DNA of 64,000 nucleotides from Sinorhizobium psoraleae (GCF_013283645.1 NZ_JABEKV010000002.1:1247798-1311797), one strand, 5' to 3'. Counted from the first letter of the stretch, positions 36,377-45,701 are shown. Notes: a model not told the origin generated them from the letters alone. Numbers and translations are program-made.

Positions 36377-37993
36377 ATGTCGCCCCTGGCCCCCTTTAAA
36401 CACGACACATTCCGGATCATCTGGATCGCCAGTCTTGCCTCCAATTTCGGCGGCCTGATCCAGGCGGTGGGCGCTGCCTGGCTGATGACCTCCATCTCGC
36501 AGTCGGTGAACATGGTGGCGCTGGTGCAGGCCTCCACCGCGCTGCCGATCATGCTTTTCTCGCTGGTGTCGGGTGCGCTTGCCGACAATTTCGACCGGCG
36601 GCGGATCATGCTCATCGCACAGGGTTTCATGCTCAGCGTCTCGGCCGTGCTGACGGTCTGCGCCTATTTCGGCCTGATCACGCCGTGGCTCCTTCTGCTC
36701 TTCACTTTCCTGATCGGCTGCGGCACGGCGCTCAACAATCCATCCTGGCAGGCTTCGGTCGGCGACATGGTGCCGCGCGATGACCTGCCGGCGGCGGTGG
36801 CGCTGAACAGCATGGGCTTCAACATTACCCGCAGCGTCGGTCCGGCGATCGGCGGCGCGATCGTTGCAGCCGCAGGTGCCGCCGCAGCCTTCGCGGCCAA
36901 CACACTCAGCTATTTCGCGATCCTCTTCGCCGTTGCCCGCTGGAAACGGGACATTCCGGAAAACTCCTTGCCGCGAGAAACACTCGGCCGGGCGGTTTCG
37001 GCCGGGCTTCGCTACGTCGCGATGTCGCCCAACATCGGCAAGGTCCTGCTGCGAGGCTTCGTCTTCGGCCTGTCGGCAAGCGCCATCCTCGCGCTGCTGC
37101 CGCTTGTCGCCCGCGATCTGGTCGGCGGCGGTCCGCTCACCTACGGCATCATGCTTGGTGCCTTCGGGTTCGGCGCGATCGGCGGCGCGCTCCTCAGCGC
37201 CAGGCTTCGCGAACACCTGTCAAGCGAGGCGATCGTGCGCTACGCCTTCGCCGGCTTTGCCGTAAGCGCGGCGATTACGGCGATCAGCACTGAGGCGTGG
37301 CTGACCTCGCTCGGCCTCACCGTCTCCGGCGCCTGCTGGGTGCTGGCGCTGTCGCTGTTCAACACCACGGTTCAGCTCTCGACTCCGCGCTGGGTGGTCG
37401 GGCGGGCGCTTTCCCTCTACCAGACCATGACCTTCGGCGGGATTGCCGGCGGCAGTTGGCTCTGGGGCGTTGCCGCCGAGCAATACGGGGCCGCCAACGC
37501 GCTCATCGGCTCCTGTCTCCTCATGCTTGCCGGAGCGGCCGTCGGCTTACGTTTCGCCCTGCCGGAATTCAGGTCGCTGAACCTCGACCCGCTCAACCGT
37601 TTCAACGAGCCGCCGCTCGAACTCGATCTCAAGCCGCGCAGCGGCCCGATCGTCATCATGATCGACTACGAGATCCACGAACCTGACATCCCCGAATTCC
37701 TGACGACCATGGCGGAACGCCGGCGCATCCGCATCCGCGACGGCGCGGGGCACTGGGCGCTGATGCGCGACCTCGAAAACCCGACGACCTGGACCGAGAC
37801 CTATCATGTGCCGACCTGGGTCGAATATGTCCGCCACAACCAGCGGCGCACGCAGGCCGACGCGGCGGTCGGCGACAAGCTGACGGCGCTGCACCGGGGC
37901 ACCGCTCCGCCGCGCGTCCATCGGATGATCGAACGGCAGACCATCGTTCCGGAACACTATGAGCGGTACAAGCGGCCGGTCGAAATGCATTGA
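36377..37993 (+). CDS. MFS transporter (MFS_3/EntS-like) with C-terminal ABM-like extension
   Basis: The protein has twelve hydrophobic helices over the first 400 residues, with APFKHDTFRIIWIASLASNF at the start and the A-like motif GALADNFDRRRIMLIAQ near residue 75. A soluble tail of about 120 residues follows (VIMIDYEIHEPDIPEFLTTM ... PEHYERYKRPVEMH), typical of this MFS subgroup. The substrate is not determinable; relatives include siderophore exporters. The ATG at 36377 follows GAGGTG by nine bases; a GTG at 36365 is also in frame. It is divergent from rimP. Confidence 0.88.
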   Translation: MSPLAPFKHDTFRIIWIASLASNFGGLIQAVGAAWLMTSISQSVNMVALVQASTALPIMLFSLVSGALADNFDRRRIMLIAQGFMLSVSAVLTVCAYFGLITPWLLLLFTFLIGCGTALNNPSWQASVGDMVPRDDLPAAVALNSMGFNITRSVGPAIGGAIVAAAGAAAAFAANTLSYFAILFAVARWKRDIPENSLPRETLGRAVSAGLRYVAMSPNIGKVLLRGFVFGLSASAILALLPLVARDLVGGGPLTYGIMLGAFGFGAIGGALLSARLREHLSSEAIVRYAFAGFAVSAAITAISTEAWLTSLGLTVSGACWVLALSLFNTTVQLSTPRWVVGRALSLYQTMTFGGIAGGSWLWGVAAEQYGAANALIGSCLLMLAGAAVGLRFALPEFRSLNLDPLNRFNEPPLELDLKPRSGPIVIMIDYEIHEPDIPEFLTTMAERRRIRIRDGAGHWALMRDLENPTTWTETYHVPTWVEYVRHNQRRTQADAAVGDKLTALHRGTAPPRVHRMIERQTIVPEHYERYKRPVEMH

Positions 37994-38113
37994 GGTGCGG
38001 ATACGAAAATCTCGCACTTAGTACCGGGGAGGAAATTCCGGTTTTGCCCTTAGGACATCCCCACCCAGCAACCAGGCATTCTACAATCAAAATCGAACCG
38101 AGTGACTGCACCG

Positions 38114-38617
38114 ATGAGAGCGATAGAGATTGTTGATTACAACCCAGCATGGCCCGGTCTATTTGAGGAGGGAAAGAGTCGGATCATGGAACTGATCGGT
38201 GGCATGGTGGATGAGATTCACCATGTCGGGAGCACATCGGTCGTCGGCCTTTGTGCGAAGCCCAAAATTGACATCGACGCAGTGCTTCGCAGCAATGCGA
38301 TGGTTGTCGAGGCAGTCGAGCGAGTGAAGGTGTGCTCCGACTTTACCTTCCACGGCGATCCATACAGTGATGGTATGTGGACCTTCACCTCAGGCCACGG
38401 CTCCTATGGCACTCGGCTCTATCTCTGCGGGCCGGAGAACCCCACGCACTTCAAACGCATGCTATTTCGCGATTGGCTCCGTGCTCATCCGGTTGACGCT
38501 GCCGAATATGCCGCTTTGAAGCGCAAACTGGCAGCGGAGGCAAACGGCGACTGGAAATTCTACACTGGCGGCAAATCTGATTTCGTCGCGAAGATCGTGC
38601 GACAAGCGTCCGCCTAG
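38114..38617 (+). CDS. GrpB family protein
   Basis: A 167-residue GrpB-type protein with the nucleotidyltransferase-like fold text IEIVDYNPAWPGLFEEGK, IHHVGSTSVVGLCAKPKIDID (Gly-Ser-Thr-Ser) and DWLRAHPVDAAEYAALKRKL. The family is related to minimal nucleotidyltransferases; biochemical role is not established. It looks more AT-rich than its neighbours, a hint of recent acquisition. An in-frame GTG at 38102 would add four residues. Confidence 0.82.
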   Translation: MRAIEIVDYNPAWPGLFEEGKSRIMELIGGMVDEIHHVGSTSVVGLCAKPKIDIDAVLRSNAMVVEAVERVKVCSDFTFHGDPYSDGMWTFTSGHGSYGTRLYLCGPENPTHFKRMLFRDWLRAHPVDAAEYAALKRKLAAEANGDWKFYTGGKSDFVAKIVRQASA

Positions 38618-38701
38618 TACGGTTTACCAGAGGGCGACTGTCCACCCAAAGCAGAGTCTGCGTCGGGCCGAAGGGTCCAGTTTTCACCACGAGACCCAAA
38701 G

Positions 38702-39940
38702 TCAGCGCAGCTGCGCCTTCAGCGAGGCAGCCGGGAAGCAGGTGGCGGACAAGCCGTTCTTCGCCTGCCAGTCGCCGAGCGACCGGCGCGTCTTATAGCC
38801 CGGCAGGCCATCCACCTTGCCGACGTCGTAGCCCTTAGAGACGAGCGCCTTCTGCATCGCCAGCACGTCGGAACGCAGCATGTTTCCGACAGCACCCCAT
38901 TCTCCCCGAAAGGCGCCGGCGCCGGAAGCGATGCGATCGGCCAGGTTGCCGATGAAGAGCGCGTAGAGATCCGAATTATTGTATTCCTTGATCACGTAGA
39001 AATTCGGCGTGACGATGAATTGCGGTCCATGGATCCCGGCCGGCACCAGCATCATGCCGGACGCCGAGCGTTCCGCCGGCGGAAAAGCCTTGCCGGAGAT
39101 GCGGGCGATGCCCATGCCGGCCCAGTCGGTGATCGGGCGCGCCAGATCCGGCCCTTCCTGGGCGCAGGAAACGCCCTCGGGGATCAGGACTTCAAAGCCC
39201 CAGTCACGACCGCCCTGCCAGCCCTTCTTCGAAAGGTAGTTGGCGATCGAAGCCAGGCTGTCCGGCACCGAATTCCAGATGTCGCGGCGTCCGTCGCCGT
39301 CGAAATCCACGGCATATTTCAGGAAGCTCGACGGCAGGAATTGCGGCTGGCCCATGGCGCCGGCCCAGGAGCCGCGCATCTGCGTCTCCCGGACGTCGCC
39401 GCTTTCGAGAATGTGCAGCGCGGCAATCAGTTCGCGCCGAAAAAGCTCGGGCCGCGTCGACATGAAGGCCTTGGTCGCCAGGACGTCCATGATCGGATGC
39501 GGGATCTTCGCCCGCCCGAAGCCGGATTCCCGACCCCAGATGGCCAGTACGATCGGCCCGGGAACGCCGTATGTGCGTTCGATGCGCTTCAAGGTCGGGG
39601 CGTGGGCGGAGGCGAGGCTTCGGCCGGTCGCCGCCAATCCCTGCAGTCGCTTCTCCGAAAAGTAGGCGCCCGGCGACGAAAATTCCGCCTGGCTCTGCTT
39701 GCGCTCCTTCGCCTTGGGAAAACCGGGAGGCGCAAGGTCGGGCAGATCCCAATTGAGCGTCACATCGGCAAAGGCCGCCTTGAAGGATGTCACCGAGATG
39801 CCGGATTTCTGCGCCTCGGGCCAGAGGTCGTTCTGCAGCCATTGCCGGAACTGCCCCTCCACGTCGGCTTTCGAAGCCGCGAAGGAAAGACCGGCAAAAG
39901 AGGTAAGAGAAAGGATCAAGGCAGAAAGGAGTTTCAGCAT
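38702..39940 (-). CDS. Lytic murein transglycosylase (MltB-type SLT_2) with peptidoglycan-binding domain
   Basis: This periplasmic enzyme cleaves peptidoglycan with formation of 1,6-anhydro sugars. The 412-residue protein has a signal peptide (LLSALILSLTSFAGLSFAASK). The SLT_2 domain contains the catalytic Glu in AIWGRESGFGRAKI and the GAMGQPQFLPSSFLKYAVDFDGDGR text. A PG_binding_1 domain closes the protein (AMQKALVSKGYDVGKVDGLP). It may remodel the cell wall for growth; the exact class is not determined beyond family. Confidence 0.94.
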   Translation of the reverse strand: MLKLLSALILSLTSFAGLSFAASKADVEGQFRQWLQNDLWPEAQKSGISVTSFKAAFADVTLNWDLPDLAPPGFPKAKERKQSQAEFSSPGAYFSEKRLQGLAATGRSLASAHAPTLKRIERTYGVPGPIVLAIWGRESGFGRAKIPHPIMDVLATKAFMSTRPELFRRELIAALHILESGDVRETQMRGSWAGAMGQPQFLPSSFLKYAVDFDGDGRRDIWNSVPDSLASIANYLSKKGWQGGRDWGFEVLIPEGVSCAQEGPDLARPITDWAGMGIARISGKAFPPAERSASGMMLVPAGIHGPQFIVTPNFYVIKEYNNSDLYALFIGNLADRIASGAGAFRGEWGAVGNMLRSDVLAMQKALVSKGYDVGKVDGLPGYKTRRSLGDWQAKNGLSATCFPAASLKAQLR

Positions 39941-39982
39941 CTGGCTTCCTGAAATGAGGTGTCGCGCACGAGGCGCACAGCG

Positions 39983-40588
39983 TCAGATTGTGGTGCGCGC
40001 CCGCAAGGCGGCCGTCAACGTTCCCTCGTCAAGATAGTCGAGCTCGCCGCCGACCGGAACGCCGTGGGCAAGACGGGTGATCTTCAAATCCATGCCTTCG
40101 AGCTGGTCGGTGATGTAGTGGGCCGTCGTTTGTCCCTCGACCGTCGCATTGACAGCGATGATCAGCTCTCGCACGCCGCCCTTTGCTACACGGTCCACCA
40201 GGCCCTTGATGTTGAGGTCGTCCGGTCCGATGCCGTCCAGCGGCGAGAGCGTGCCGCCGAGCACGTGATAGGCGGCATTCATCGCTCCTGCGCGCTCCAG
40301 CGCCCAGAGGTCGGCGACATCCTCGACGACGATGATAACCGACTGGTCGCGCCGCTCGTCTGTGCAGACCGTGCAGGGATCGATCGTGTCGACATTGCCG
40401 CAGCAGGAGCAGACGCGGACCTTGCGATGCGCCTCGCCCATCGCTTCGGCCAGCGGTCCGAGCAGTTGCTCCTTCTTCTTGACGAGGTGCAGCGCCGCCC
40501 GGCGGGCGGAACGGGGGCCGAGGCCCGGCACTTTCGCCAGAAGCTGGATGAGTTTTTCGATTTCGGGGCCGGTGACTCGCTTTGCCAT
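39983..40588 (-). CDS. recR: Recombination protein RecR
   Basis: RecR with RecF and RecO loads RecA at gaps. The 201-residue protein has the helix-hairpin-helix [19 protein letters not shown], the zinc finger with four Cys ([16 protein letters not shown]) and the Toprim domain ([20 protein letters not shown]). Gene order dnaX-ybaB-(LysE)-recR fits, with a LysE-type gene inserted. Confidence 0.97.
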   Translation of the reverse strand: MAKRVTGPEIEKLIQLLAKVPGLGPRSARRAALHLVKKKEQLLGPLAEAMGEAHRKVRVCSCCGNVDTIDPCTVCTDERRDQSVIIVVEDVADLWALERAGAMNAAYHVLGGTLSPLDGIGPDDLNIKGLVDRVAKGGVRELIIAVNATVEGQTTAHYITDQLEGMDLKITRLAHGVPVGGELDYLDEGTLTAALRARTTI

Positions 40589-40638
40589 GCCGGGCTTTTA
40601 GCTCAATTCATTGGCGAACGGAATCGATTTGACGCCGA

Positions 40639-41250
40639 TCAGCGCACGGCGATTGCGACCGCAGCGCCGGCCATCGTGCCGGCGCTGGCGCGGTTGGCGA
40701 TCCGGACCGCACGGCGGCTTCTCAGGAACTGGCGCGCCTTGGCGGCCATCACCACCCAGCCGAGATCGATCGCGACGAGCACGACGAACATTGTCGCCAC
40801 CAGTTCCGTCCAGCCGAGGAAAGTGACCGAACCGAGATCGATGATCGACGGCAGCAGCGCCACGTAGAACATCATGATCTTGGGATTGCCAAGCGTGACT
40901 GTGAGGCCGGCGAAGAAGAGCTTCGACGCCGACCGGGTTTCCGGCAGGTTGTCGCCCGGCAGTTCCGGCTCAGCCGACCACATCTTCCAGGCGAGGAACA
41001 GAAGATAGGCCACACCCGCCCATTTGATTGCGGCGAACATCCAGTGGAAGGTCTCGGCGATCGCCGCAAGGCCGGCAACGGCGAAGGAAAGCCAGATCGC
41101 CTCGCCAATCCACATGGCGGCGAGGAAGGGAAGCACGTCGCGCGCCCCCTTGGAAAGCACACGGGCGACAAGCGCCGCGATGCTCGGCCCCGGTGATCCG
41201 GCTGCAATCAGCAACGCTCCCGCAAAGACGAGCAGTGACGCAAGACTCAC
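40639..41250 (-). CDS. LysE/RhtB family amino-acid exporter
   Basis: A six-helix exporter of 203 residues beginning at GTG 41250 (SLASLLVFAGALLIAAGSPGP, the hallmark GPS). Other family text includes GARDVLPFLAAMWIGEAIWL and FAGLTVTLGNPKIMMFYVALLP. It probably exports an amino acid or derivative; the substrate is unknown. The frame upstream of 41250 lies partly in a RIME-like repeat, so the shorter start is taken. It interrupts ybaB-recR. Confidence 0.85.
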   Translation of the reverse strand: MSLASLLVFAGALLIAAGSPGPSIAALVARVLSKGARDVLPFLAAMWIGEAIWLSFAVAGLAAIAETFHWMFAAIKWAGVAYLLFLAWKMWSAEPELPGDNLPETRSASKLFFAGLTVTLGNPKIMMFYVALLPSIIDLGSVTFLGWTELVATMFVVLVAIDLGWVVMAAKARQFLRSRRAVRIANRASAGTMAGAAVAIAVR

Positions 41251-41266
41251 GGCCTGTTGCTCCCTC

Positions 41267-41364
41267 CTGCATTCCCTAAATCGCAGCCGATTCAAGGACA
41301 CATGCAGCAATTCAAAGTGTTACAATGTTCCTTGCGCGCCTGATTAGGGCGGGCGGCGCTGTGG
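41267..41364. repeat. RIME-like repeat, family A
   Basis: Full reverse copy: CTGCATTCCCTAAATCGCAG, CATGCAGCAATTCAAAGTG, TTACAATGTTCCTTGCGCGC and GGGCGGGCGGCGCTGTGGG. It lies between ybaB and the LysE-type gene. Confidence 0.8.
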
Positions 41365-41447
41365 GCCGGCAAGGTAGCACGCTTTTTGCTTGTGCCACCA
41401 CCCGCTCGGCGGAGTACCGTAGCCGCATACTTAGAAGAGCCGCTTAA

Positions 41448-41771
41448 TCAGAAGGGCAGCTTCATGCCGGGCGGAATCGGCAGGCCAGCGGTCAATTCGC
41501 GGGTCTTTTCCGCCTGTACGGCCTCGGCCTTGTCCTTGGCATCCTTGTGCGCGGCGACGATCAGATCCTCGAGGATCTCGACATCGTCTTCCTTGAAGAG
41601 GGAAGGATCGATCTTCAGGCTCTTCATATGGCCCTTACCATCGAGACGGACGGTAACGAGGCCACCGCCGGATGTCCCGTCGATTTCGAGCGCGGCGATC
41701 TCCGCCTGCAGCTTCTCCATCTTGGCCTGCATTTCCTTGACCTTGCCCATCATGCCCATGATGTCGCGCAT
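41448..41771 (-). CDS. ybaB: YbaB/EbfC nucleoid-associated protein
   Basis: A 107-residue YbaB-family DNA-binding protein: [20 protein letters not shown] (coiled coil), [20 protein letters not shown] and [12 protein letters not shown] at the end. It is in the classic dnaX-ybaB-recR arrangement and binds DNA as a dimer. Start ATG 41771. Confidence 0.95.
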   Translation of the reverse strand: MRDIMGMMGKVKEMQAKMEKLQAEIAALEIDGTSGGGLVTVRLDGKGHMKSLKIDPSLFKEDDVEILEDLIVAAHKDAKDKAEAVQAEKTRELTAGLPIPPGMKLPF

Positions 41772-41807
41772 CGTCGTCTCCTGTCCTTCGTATTCTCTTC
41801 CAAGAAG

Positions 41808-41907
41808 CTACTGCGTGTCCTAGAATCGGAGCCGACTCAAAACATGCAGCGATTTCAAAGCGCTACAGCGACCTTTGTGCGTCTGAAAAGAGGCACGGCG
41901 CAGTAGT
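41808..41907. repeat. RIME-like repeat, family A
   Basis: A reverse copy with CTACTGCGTGTCCTAGAATCG, palindrome AATCGGAGCCGACT, CATGCAGCGATTTCAAAGCG and TGCGTCTGAAAAGAGGCACG. It sits between dnaX and ybaB. Confidence 0.8.
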
Positions 41908-41910
41908 GGA

Positions 41911-43776
41911 TTATTCGATGTCGTCGCCCGGGACGATATCGCCGTCTTCCGATTCGGCCGCTGCCGGAGCGACACTTTCGATTTCCTGTTCCGCCGCGCG
42001 GATGCGCACGTCGGTGATCCTGGCGCCCGGAAAGCGCGCGAGAATTGCCGCGACATCCGGGTCCTGGCGGGCGTCGTTGACCCGCTGCTCCTGCGCGCGC
42101 TGCTCCGCCTCGATCAATGTCGGCTCGCCCGTCTCGCGGCTATAGCTGACGACCCAATGAATGCCGGTCCATTCCTTGAGCTTGACGGCGAGCTCGCCGA
42201 GCAGCGTTTTCGGCGCGTCGTCCGGCACGTTGACGTCGAGCCGGCCGGGCTCGATATGGACGAGCCTCAGGAAACCGCGCACCAGCGTCTTCAGCTTGAT
42301 GTCCCTGTTCTTCCCGCAGAGATCGGCGATGTCGCTGATGGAGTTGACCGGAACCTTCGGCTGCGGCTTTGCGGCGCTCACCGGCGCGGGCCGCTCCTCG
42401 ATGCGGCCGACACTCATCGGCTGAGGCGCTGCATCCGGCACGGCACGCAGCATGGTGGCGCCATTGCCCGACGATCGGTGAACGGGCGCCGTCTCAACGG
42501 AACGCGCCTGCGTGGAGGGGCCTGCCTGGGCCTGATTTCCGCCGCCATTGCTGCGTGGCATGGGGCGATCGCCGGCTCCCTCGCCGTCCGAAAGCTCCAG
42601 CAGCCGGCGTGCAGCGTCTTCCGGCGACGGCAGATGGGCCGCATGGGCGAGCCTGATCAGCACCATTTCCGCGGCACCGGCGGGGCGCGACGAGCTTTCC
42701 GCCTCCGGAATGCCCTTCAAAAGCATCTGCCAGATGCGCGAAAGCGCGGTCACCGCGACGTTGCCGGCGAATTCGGCGCCGCGCACGCGCTCTATCTCGC
42801 TCAGCGACTGGTCACTGGCTGCGTCGGGAACATATTTCATCCGGGTGACGAGGTGGGTGAAATCGGCAAGGTCGGTAAGCACGACAGTCGGATTGGCGCC
42901 CGCCTCGTATTGCGCAGCGAACTCCTGAAGCGCCGCCGTCACGTCGCCTTTGACGATATGCTCGAAAAGATCGACGATGCGGGCACGGTCGGCAAGTCCG
43001 AGCATGGAACGCACGGTTTCAAGCTCCACCGAGCCTCCGCCGTGGGCGATCGCCTGGTCCAGCAGGGAAAGGCCGTCGCGTGCCGAGCCTTCGGCCGCGC
43101 GCGCGACCATGGCCAGCGCCTCGGGATCGAAGGGCACGCCTTCCTTGGCCAGGATCGTGGAGAAGAGACCGACGAGGTCCGACGCCCCGATGCGGCGCAG
43201 GTCGAAGCGCTGGCAGCGCGACAGGACAGTAATCGGAACCTTACGGATTTCGGTGGTCGCGAAGATGAACTTCACATGCTCCGGCGGCTCCTCGAGCGTC
43301 TTCAACAGGCCATTGAAGGCCTGCGTCGAGAGCATGTGCACTTCGTCGATGATATAGACCTTGTAGCGGGCGGAAACCGGGCGGTAGCGCACCTGCTCGA
43401 TGATCTCGCGGATATCGTCGATGCCTGTGTGCGACGCGGCGTCCATCTCGATCACGTCGACATGGCGGCCGTCCATGATCGCCTGGCAATGCTCGCCCGG
43501 CACGCGCAGATCAATCGTCGGCTTGTCGATCTCAGCGGTCTTATAGTTGAGCGCGCGCGCCAGTATCCGGGCGGTCGTCGTTTTGCCGACGCCGCGGACA
43601 CCTGTCAGCATATAGGCCTGCGCGATCCGGCCGGTCTCGAAAGCGTTGGTGAGCGTACGCACCATCGGCTCCTGCCCGACCATCAGATCGGAGAAGTCCT
43701 TGGGCCGATATTTACGCGCCAGAACACGGTAGGCGGCTGGCTTTTGTTCGGATGAAAAAGACGTTTCGTCGCTCAT
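41911..43776 (-). CDS. dnaX: DNA polymerase III subunits gamma/tau
   Basis: The clamp-loader ATPase of 621 residues has the Walker A text MLTGVRGVGKTTTARILARA, Walker B VYIIDEVHMLS, sensor text and the AAA+ domain to about residue 360. A Pro/Ala-rich linker and a C-terminal tau-like domain follow (SISDIADLCGKNRDIKLKTL). The usual zinc-finger Cys cluster between Walker A and B is mostly replaced (GEHCQAIMDGRHVDVIEMDA). It is preceded by the SRP RNA gene on the same strand. Confidence 0.96.
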   Translation of the reverse strand: MSDETSFSSEQKPAAYRVLARKYRPKDFSDLMVGQEPMVRTLTNAFETGRIAQAYMLTGVRGVGKTTTARILARALNYKTAEIDKPTIDLRVPGEHCQAIMDGRHVDVIEMDAASHTGIDDIREIIEQVRYRPVSARYKVYIIDEVHMLSTQAFNGLLKTLEEPPEHVKFIFATTEIRKVPITVLSRCQRFDLRRIGASDLVGLFSTILAKEGVPFDPEALAMVARAAEGSARDGLSLLDQAIAHGGGSVELETVRSMLGLADRARIVDLFEHIVKGDVTAALQEFAAQYEAGANPTVVLTDLADFTHLVTRMKYVPDAASDQSLSEIERVRGAEFAGNVAVTALSRIWQMLLKGIPEAESSSRPAGAAEMVLIRLAHAAHLPSPEDAARRLLELSDGEGAGDRPMPRSNGGGNQAQAGPSTQARSVETAPVHRSSGNGATMLRAVPDAAPQPMSVGRIEERPAPVSAAKPQPKVPVNSISDIADLCGKNRDIKLKTLVRGFLRLVHIEPGRLDVNVPDDAPKTLLGELAVKLKEWTGIHWVVSYSRETGEPTLIEAEQRAQEQRVNDARQDPDVAAILARFPGARITDVRIRAAEQEIESVAPAAAESEDGDIVPGDDIE

Positions 43777-43832
43777 CGACCCTGCCGCTGCTCGAACTCT
43801 TGTCCCGACAGGACGGAGACACGAAGATAAGG

Positions 43833-43931
43833 TGGGAGGCTGGCACGATGACCCGTGCCGGGGCTCGTTAGGGCTGCTTCCTTCCGGACCTGACCCGGTT
43901 GGCGAGTGGCTCGTCCACCACCAACCTCCCG
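43833..43931 (-). ncRNA. ffs: Signal recognition particle RNA (small, 4.5S-type)
   Basis: On the minus strand the apical core GGTCAGGTCCGGAAGGAAGC is present, with the closing ends GGGAGG and CCTCCC forming the terminal stem. The length of about 100 bases fits the bacterial small SRP RNA that binds Ffh. It lies directly upstream of dnaX. A promoter is visible just upstream. Confidence 0.96.
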
Positions 43932-43936
43932 GCTTT

Positions 43937-43965
43937 CATATCGGCAATATCGAAAGCAAATGCAA
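43937..43965 (-). promoter_or_regulatory. Sigma70-like promoter of ffs
   Basis: On the minus strand TTGCAT (43960-43965) and GATATG (43937-43942) have a 17-base spacer, placing the start near 43930, exactly at the SRP RNA 5' end. Confidence 0.65.
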
Positions 43966-44021
43966 GCCAAGCCTTCAAAAAACTGGTATCGATATGCAAA
44001 ACAAGGGCGAATCCGCGCCCT

Positions 44022-44134
44022 GGATCACGATGATTCTGGGTCGAAAACGGCCCAAAATCATAAAGGTGCTTGGTTCTAAAGAGTTGACGCGGGATGCGGG
44101 CGGAAAACCGAACACACTTTCCTCATCCCGCTCC
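44022..44134. repeat. Dispersed repeat, family B
   Basis: GGATCACGATGATTCTGGG, GGCCCAAAATCATAAAGG, GACGCGGGATGCGGGCGGAAA and TCATCCCGCTCCA match the copy at 30195-30304 module by module. It abuts the ribosome site of the HIT gene. Confidence 0.7.
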
Positions 44135-44150
44135 AGCCGAGGATATCCTG

Positions 44151-44555
44151 TTGACGACCTTTCCTCTCGACGAGCGACTTCAGCGCGACGGCATACCGAT
44201 CGCCTCAATCGGTCTTTGCCAATTGCGGCTGATGAATGACCGCCGTTGGCCGTGGCTGATCCTCATTCCCCAGCGCCCCGACATTTCAGAGACTTTCGAG
44301 CTGACGCCGCTCGACCAGACGATGCTGACCTTCGAGACCAACATGGTGGCAGCCGCGCTGAAAAAGGTCACAGCCGCCGACAAGATCAATATCGGCGCGC
44401 TCGGCAATATCGTCCGGCAGCTTCATGTGCATATCATAGCCCGCCGGGAAGGCGATCCGAACTGGCCAGGGCCGGTGTGGGGCTTCGGCAAGGCCGAGCC
44501 GTGGCCGGCGGACGAGCATCAGGCATTCACAGCACGCATTCTGGAAAATCTCTGA
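44151..44555 (+). CDS. HIT domain protein
   Basis: A 134-residue nucleotide-binding protein of the histidine triad superfamily, ending with LGNIVRQLHVHIIARREGDP (His-x-His-x-x motif). The N-terminal half includes FPLDERLQRDGIPIASIGLC and TPLDQTMLTFETNMVAAALK. The start is taken as TTG 44151, seven bases after GAGGA; the upstream ATG at 44094 lies in repeat B and would add poorly conserved residues. It ends two bases before the nudC start, so the two form an operon. Confidence 0.82.
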   Translation: MTTFPLDERLQRDGIPIASIGLCQLRLMNDRRWPWLILIPQRPDISETFELTPLDQTMLTFETNMVAAALKKVTAADKINIGALGNIVRQLHVHIIARREGDPNWPGPVWGFGKAEPWPADEHQAFTARILENL

Positions 44556-44557
44556 AG

Positions 44558-45538
44558 ATGACGAAAACAATTTTTGACCTTCGAAGCCCGCATCCGGAGC
44601 CGAGCACCCTCGTCGCCTTTGCGGAAAACCACCTGGACCGGCAATCCGAGCACCGCCCAGACGATTGCGTCGAGGTGGCGTCGAGACATCCGGGCGCGCA
44701 TTTCCTCGCCTTTTCCGGCGCGAAGCTGATCGTCAAGCACGACGAGAAGATCATCGATCCGCTCTTCGCACCCTATGAACTCGAAGGTCTGGAGCCGGCG
44801 CTCGACGAGGCGATCCTGCTCGGATACCTGCCGAATGGCGAGCCGCGGCTGGCCGTGCCGTCAGGGCTGACCGAGGAAACGCTGCCCGGGCCGTTCAAGA
44901 TTGCCGACGCGCGCATGCTCTACCGGCAGCAGATGCTGCCCGAAGAATTGCTCGGCCAGTTCGCACAGGGATCGAGCCTGATCGTGTGGAACGCCAACAA
45001 CCGCTTTTGCGGCCGCTGCGGCGGGCCGATGGACGGCGCGGCGGGCGGTTACCGTCGCGTGTGCACGGCTTGCAACCACATGGTCTTTCCCCGCACCGAT
45101 CCTGTCGTCATCATGCTGGCGATCGATCTCGAGCGCGATCTCTGCCTGCTTGGCCGCAGCCCGCATTTCGTGCCGGGTATGTATTCCTGCCTCGCGGGCT
45201 TCGTCGAGCCGGGCGAGACGATCGAGAACGCCGTACGCCGCGAAACGCGGGAGGAGTCCGGCATCCGCATCGGCCGGGTGCGCTATCACGCCTCGCAGCC
45301 CTGGCCGTTGCCGCATTCGCTGATGATCGGCTGCTACGCGGAAGCGAAATCGACCGTGATCAAGCGCGACGAGCAGGAACTCGAAGACGTCCGCTGGTTC
45401 ACGCGGGCGGAGACCGAAGCGATGCTCGAACGCACGACCGGCGTGGCCGACACCGGCGACGAGCACATTCCGCCGCCGAAGGGCGCCATCGCCCATCAGC
45501 TGATGCGCGACTGGCTTGCCTGGCCGGAACGGAGCTGA
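44558..45538 (+). CDS. nudC: NAD(H) pyrophosphatase NudC
   Basis: NudC hydrolyses NADH, and removes NAD caps from RNA in E. coli. The 326-residue protein has a zinc ribbon (CGRCGGPM and RVCTACNHMVFPRTDP) and a Nudix domain with GFVEPGETIENAVRRETREE (GX5EX7REUXEE). The NudC-specific SQPWPLPHSLMIG follows. ATG 44558 begins two bases after the HIT stop. Confidence 0.95.
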   Translation: MTKTIFDLRSPHPEPSTLVAFAENHLDRQSEHRPDDCVEVASRHPGAHFLAFSGAKLIVKHDEKIIDPLFAPYELEGLEPALDEAILLGYLPNGEPRLAVPSGLTEETLPGPFKIADARMLYRQQMLPEELLGQFAQGSSLIVWNANNRFCGRCGGPMDGAAGGYRRVCTACNHMVFPRTDPVVIMLAIDLERDLCLLGRSPHFVPGMYSCLAGFVEPGETIENAVRRETREESGIRIGRVRYHASQPWPLPHSLMIGCYAEAKSTVIKRDEQELEDVRWFTRAETEAMLERTTGVADTGDEHIPPPKGAIAHQLMRDWLAWPERS

Positions 45539-45653
45539 AGCGCGGGCGCGACTACTGCTGACATATTCGTCACCCTCGATCTGGACGGACATCGCCCGGG
45601 TCTGTCTTTACGACGAATGACAAGCCCAAAAGGGCACGGCGGTTCTGAGGTAT

Positions 45654-45693
45654 AAAAACACTCACACCCCGCGCGGGAGGCCGGCGGGGTGTG
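45654..45693 (-). terminator. Hairpin terminator downstream of DUF1127 gene
   Basis: A 10-bp stem CACACCCCGC (45663-45672) with GCGGGGTGTG (45684-45693) is followed on the minus strand by GAGTGTTTTTAT. It could end the minus-strand transcript from 45829. On the plus strand the same hairpin lies 125 bases after nudC but lacks a U tract. Confidence 0.55.
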
Positions 45694-45701
45694 GAAGACT
45701 T

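Noticed and set aside
36365-36377. GTG at 36365 as start of the MFS gene
   Set aside because: Possible, but GAGGTG lies nine bases before ATG 36377, so the ATG was preferred.
42157-43755. Plus-strand open frame opposite dnaX
   Set aside because: Shadow of dnaX with no recognisable features.
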